A stretch of DNA of 64,000 nt from Dryococelus australis (taxonomy: Eukaryota; Arthropoda; Insecta; Phasmatodea; Phasmatidae): contig CM056997.1 of NCBI GenBank assembly GCA_029891345.1, forward strand, positions 217,266,712-217,330,711, written 5' to 3'. Within the stretch, counting starts at the first letter, position 1; each line of letters opens with the position of its first letter. Both the position numbers and the translations under genes were made by a program. Below are positions 60,506-64,000 of this stretch, one piece after another. Under the pieces are notes generated by a model, which did no database searches, was not told the DNA's origin, and saw only the letters and a list, made by a program, of their open reading frames with translations.

Positions 60506-61003
60506 ACTTTTTATACTAAATTTCACTTATTAGTTCACAATGATCTCTCACCCCAAATTATGCTATATCACTGGTATAATATCCATGGGTGATTCAGGAG
60601 GACCATCATCAAAATCTGTTTCACCCCAGTCAGATATAATTGCTCAAGTTTGCATTAATTTATAGATTTCCTCTGCAGAGAAGAACTTTGAATTAGATCT
60701 ATACGTTTTATGTAATTTTTGAACGATGGGCAATTGTATTCTGTTTGAATATCCATTACTTTCCCATTCCACATACTTACGAACATATGTTTTTTGCTCA
60801 ACTCCGCCTACATATATTTCACAATTATTTAAGAATTGTTAGCAAATATCGTCAATATTCTCATACTCCATACATCCATTCTCCCATTTTTTACTGTGGT
60901 TGTGTTTCCTTAACCACCTATTAGTTTTATTGTATTTGGGAGTTAGATATTTCCAGTCGAAAGGTTCTTTGAAGCTGTATTCAGTTGTATGTTCTTCCAT
61001 ATC
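60506..61003 (-). pseudogene. Unknown protein next to the capsid cluster
   Basis: Read from 61003 leftwards, one frame runs for about 165 codons with only two internal stops before a final stop near 60506. It starts MEEHTTEYSFKEPFDWKYL and contains IYVGGVEQKTYVRKYVEW and an acidic end DWGETDFDDGPPE. I have a vague recollection of similar YVKG.EK..WL proteins coded by arthropod transposons and Polinton-like elements, but cannot confirm it. It has the same orientation as the capsid genes and follows them, so it is probably part of the same element. Confidence 0.45.
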
Positions 61004-61129
61004 AATAAAAACTAATTCTTTGATGATTAATTTTTATAGAGATTGGAATCCTTGTACATTGCAAAACATTTTGTCATAGCTGTGGTTCGTCGCCTAAGGA
61101 CTCAATTCATTATTTTCACCAGCTTATCT

Positions 61130-62255
61130 CTTATATTATAACTTGATAATCTATAGTGAATCATATATTTCAATTTGTGAATCAATTATGCTATTATTAG
61201 TTTGTCATCTCGTTTGCTGACATCCAATACAATAAACGATCCTCTACTTATAAAGGTTTCTGGATATATCGCTGAACTCATTTTGTTATAATAGGTTCCT
61301 GAAATTTGGTATACATATTGTAGCAAATAAGTAATTCCTCACTGTCGAAATTTGTATTAAAATCACTATAGGGATAGACTTGGTCTTTTAAATATTGTGT
61401 AATATTTTTCATATCACGATTATTGATCCACTTTTAAATTGTTTTGTTAGTTTGATTGAAATCACATGACAATAAATCATGGTTTCTCAGACAAGAAATT
61501 TGATTTCACATGCCACACTACTTTTTATGAAGTTGGTAGAGTTGGAAAGGACTCCAGAGCTCATGCTCTGTATACAATGTCTAAATTATTCCCTTTTATT
61601 GGTAAAAAACATAACACTTACATGTGTGTTAGTTTTAATATGTGGTATCAGCCATTCAATACTGTTAAATTCAAATGCTTCATCTTTCTCATCATTAGCT
61701 GCATTATATACGGCATTCAAATGTGTGTTAGGGAATAAAATAAATAATTTGTGTTTAGCATTTAAATAACATGTTCACAGTCTTCAGCTAAGCCTAAAAC
61801 CATACTTACCAGAATAACAATTTCATATTTCCTGCCTGGATTAATTTTTAGTGAATAATCACTAGCATTGCTCCACCTGGCCATCAGACCTGTATGAAAT
61901 TTGTTTACAGTTTGTGAGAGATAGTTTTTCATCATGGAAGTAATTTCAAAATCTCTTGTCTGATCGATTTCTACTCCAGTTAACAAATATGTAATTCTAT
62001 CGATTAAATAAAGTATTCTATTTCTTACTATTTTTGTAGTTACTGGATTGCTTGCATCGACTGGTTTTTCCCCCTAAACCTTGGACTAGCTTTCGATGGT
62101 AGTGTGTAAATATCGTGATTTTGTATTGAAATCCTTATTTCCGGTGGAAATGTATACAGACCAACTCGGAATGGCTCTTACACATGTATTTCAGTATTTG
62201 TTATTGCATCTTCATAACTGATCAGTTTTCCAACATTAAGTACATATTCCATTTC
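61130..62255 (-). pseudogene. Double-jelly-roll major capsid-like protein
   Basis: Minus-strand fragments in several frames line up in order with arthropod double jelly roll-like domain proteins, which are thought to be Polinton/adintovirus-type major capsid proteins. They are a start at MEYVLNVGKLISYEDA, QNHDIYTLPSK, TGVEIDQTRDFEITSMMKNY, a GLAEDCEHVI block, the EFNSIEWLIPHIKTN block, YPYSDFNTNFDSEELL and SFIVLDVSKRDDKL. Expected length is about 350-420 residues, and the region accommodates that. Numerous stops and frameshifts make it a pseudogene. Family recognition is from order and motif memory; a profile search would be decisive. Confidence 0.7.
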
Positions 62256-62439
62256 GATTTACTGTATATTGGAATTCTTTTAAAAAACAAAATGTTGCCT
62301 TGTTTTAACTTTACAGGTAACTTATTTGAAGTGAGAATTTTATGCTTGCATTTTCATATTTTTATAGTTATTTTATTCTAAATACGTTCCTTAGTGAGAT
62401 ACTTCTTAAAAGATCTGCCTAATTCACATCTGTTTTGGG

Positions 62440-63060
62440 TGTTGTACAGAATACCCTTTTTCATTGCAATGCACAGAGAATTCAAATGTTTTTATAACTT
62501 TTAAAAATGTCAATGGGTTGTAATTTATTCGTTTCTAAAATTAATGATTCACTATTACTGGAAGTTATATCAATATACTCAGTTTTTCAATTATATCGTA
62601 TCCTGGAGCCACGGCACATGTGAATTCATGTAGTGTATATAACGGTTTCCCATTCAAATATTAACTGCTTACAATATTAACATTTATACGACATACATTT
62701 ACTGACAATATATTAACCTGTTTGTATGAATTATGTAATTCATTATTGGGATACACTCTCTGTCTGTAGCCTAACATATTTACAATTGAATTATCTTCTG
62801 AGAAATCGATATCGACATTACTGTATATCGCACTAGTTAACTTATTCGGATTTCCGTGTGATTGGAAGTGCACATCTTTTGAGAATGCTGTTTTAGTGAA
62901 CTTTTCTAAATCATCCAACTCATAATATGCTATTGTAATCTCAATCTTGTAGGTTTTTTTTCACCATTTTTAACCATAAATGATTGGTGGTGCATATCAA
63001 AGTTTGGAAAATATACAGTACACAATTGCGATGAATTTCCATTTAATATCAACATTATTG
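62440..63060 (-). pseudogene. Penton-like minor capsid protein
   Basis: The longest frame (62661-62918) contains DDLEKFTKTAFSKDV, YSNVDIDFSEDNSIVNMLGY and VNILSVNVCRINVNIVSS. The pattern (Y)E(L/I)DD(I/L)EKF ... SI..LLG(F/Y) ... VNI..VN..R(I/V)..NIV is typical of the Polinton penton-like (PY) protein. A frameshift at about 62920 separates an upstream part (EITIAYYELDD). A stop at 62661 separates a downstream part with YLNGKPLYTLHEF and VAPGYDIIE, matching the usual SYxNG.P.HTIHEF and PPGY.I.E. The single jelly roll would form pentameric capsid vertices in a live element. Confidence 0.8.
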
Positions 63061-63259
63061 ACATATTATGAATATGTTTTATATTGCACTTACTTATATA
63101 TGCTATTTATAGACAAAATGTAGACATAAATGTCCACAATTGATTGTATTTCGTAATTGTTCCATTTGGTAACTGTACCTTAATTGCATTTTTTTAAATA
63201 ATTATGAAATTCAATTGGAGGACATATATCACCAAAACTGTCATAATGCAATCATTGAT

Positions 63260-63655
63260 TTATGTTTTTAATAATGCTACCCAAAGTGTTCCTTTGTTTT
63301 GTTTCGAATCTAAATTAACAATCCAACCTCCATGGTGATGTAATTTCATTGGTAAATTGTCTCTCACACATACACCTCGGAAATAGGGAATATCCAATTT
63401 ATTTACAAATATATGAATATCTTTGTTTGTTAATGGAAGTTTTCGAAGACTATTTAGGATTTTCTGTTGTTTTTTTCCCAGTTTTGGAGTTTTTTCATCC
63501 TTGTCCATCTTTATATGGTTTCAAATACATTCCTTTACCTTTTGATTTAACAGCTCTACTGATAGCCGAAACTCCTCTGATGATTCATCCAAGAGCTATT
63601 AATGCTGGAAATTTAAATGGAATGATTGCTCCTTTATTTGTTTTTTATTTTGATT
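63260..63655 (-). pseudogene. Adenovirus-type cysteine protease with Gly/Lys leader
   Basis: The frame 63260-63508 contains LPLTNKDIHIFVNKLDIPYF, RGVCVRDNLPMKL, IVNLDSKQNKGTLWVALLK. The (F/Y)FRGV..RD.LP and (I/V)NLD...GTHW.A pattern is that of the Polinton/adenovirus-like capsid-maturation protease. The His of GTHW is Leu here, so the catalytic His is lost, and the frame ends before the Cys region. Upstream, in another frame and after a stop, are FPALIALG and KGKGMYLKPYK, the hydrophobic segment and GKG.YLKPY motif commonly found just before the protease. It is inactive as read. Confidence 0.8.
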
Positions 63656-63659
63656 AACA

Positions 63660-63950
63660 TTTAAACCCATGCCTTTTTTAACCTTTGCGAGCATGACTTT
63701 GCCAACAACCCAGGCACCTAGCTTTTCAACTGTCGATGTAGACGGAATCTTCCTTATATTTACGGCTTTATAGGATAGGGTTGTATCCGCTATATGACGT
63801 TCTTTTAAATTGTTTATTCGATTATAAACTATACTATGTTCTTTACAAGCATTATTCAGAGAATAGTTCAGAGAATTTATTCCTTTATCGTTCCACGCTA
63901 GAAGTCTTGCAAGTTTAATACCATGCCCGTAATAAAAGTATTTCTATAAA
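63660..63950 (-). pseudogene. Phospholipase A2-like (parvovirus VP1-type) domain protein
   Basis: The minus-strand frame reads YYGHGIKLARLLAWNDKGIN, NACKEHSIVYNRINNLKERH and LGAWVVGKVMLAKVKKGMGL. This matches the pattern G(P/H)G.KL.(K/R)RL...D.GIN.LD.ACKEHDIAY....(D/N)...RH.AD seen in the phospholipase A2-like proteins of Polinton-type and adintovirus elements. The catalytic HD dyad reads HS. The frame is open over most of its length. In viruses with this domain it helps breach the endosomal membrane; here it is a relic. Confidence 0.7.
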
Positions 63951-64000
63951 TGCAACACAAGTATTAATTTGTTAAGCAATGTATTCAATACTTCACATTA
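63951..64000. other. Right edge of window
   Basis: The Polinton-like element probably continues; nothing further can be read in these 50 bases. Confidence 0.3.

Larger units (their letters stand above)
60506..64000 (-). mobile_element. Polinton/adintovirus-like endogenous element (morphogenesis genes), runs off edge
   Basis: Four minus-strand remnants in series are each recognisable as a virion-type protein of Polinton/Maverick and adintovirus elements: phospholipase A2-like, protease, penton-like and major capsid-like. An unknown frame follows. All are in one orientation and closely packed. All are broken by stops or frameshifts. No protein-primed PolB, integrase, FtsK-type ATPase or terminal repeat lies within the window; they may be to the right of 64000. 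Confidence 0.75.

Overview
This is an AT-rich eukaryotic nuclear window. It looks like an arthropod, probably insect, intergenic or intronic region built almost entirely from decayed transposable elements. There are no bacterial operons or long intact genes, and no full-length host gene can be recognised. The arthropod inference rests on the element mix: mariner, Tc1, piggyBac, hAT and Mutator-like DNA transposons, a Helitron, Ty3/gypsy, tRNA-derived SINEs and a Polinton/adintovirus-type capsid cluster. The species cannot be named from the sequence.

Layout. 0-4 kb: a piggyBac transposase N-terminus at the edge, a small mariner-type element with long inverted repeats, and a foldback element holding a SINE piece. 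4-19 kb: AT-rich DNA with microsatellites, a Tc1 remnant, an odd acidic-repeat reading frame near 11.3-11.6 kb, tandem duplications near 12.6-13.2 kb, SINEs, a Mutator-like end at 16.1 kb and a MITE at 18.5 kb. 19-26.9 kb: mostly featureless, with a non-autonomous Helitron at 23.4-24.2 kb.

26.9-34.4 kb is a dense stack. It holds a foldback element with arms of about 550 bp, a near full-length SINE that abuts it, and a 5.6 kb Mutator-like element with inverted repeats of about 1.6 kb, a decayed transposase and a matching 9-bp flanking repeat. 35.8-36.6 kb: a hAT deletion derivative. 38.0-50.0 kb: a minus-strand Ty3/gypsy provirus with LTRs of about 1.9 kb and broken gag, protease, RT, RNase H and integrase. 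It is interrupted by about 3.6 kb of other DNA, and one LTR carries a further insertion of about 0.77 kb. 50-56 kb: unassigned DNA with one coding-like stretch and repeats rich in AAGGTCA. 56.2-58.2 kb: a second, truncated copy of the Mutator-like element.

60.5-64.0 kb, running off the right edge, holds the most interesting content. Reading leftwards on the minus strand it has remnants of a phospholipase A2-like protein, a protein that ends in an adenovirus-type cysteine protease, a penton-like minor capsid protein and a double-jelly-roll major capsid-like protein, then an unidentified frame. This is the morphogenesis block of a Polinton/adintovirus-like element, now carrying stops and frameshifts. 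Its polymerase, integrase and ATPase are not in view and may lie beyond the window.

All coordinates of decayed elements are approximate. Family assignments come from motifs read by eye, without database searches.
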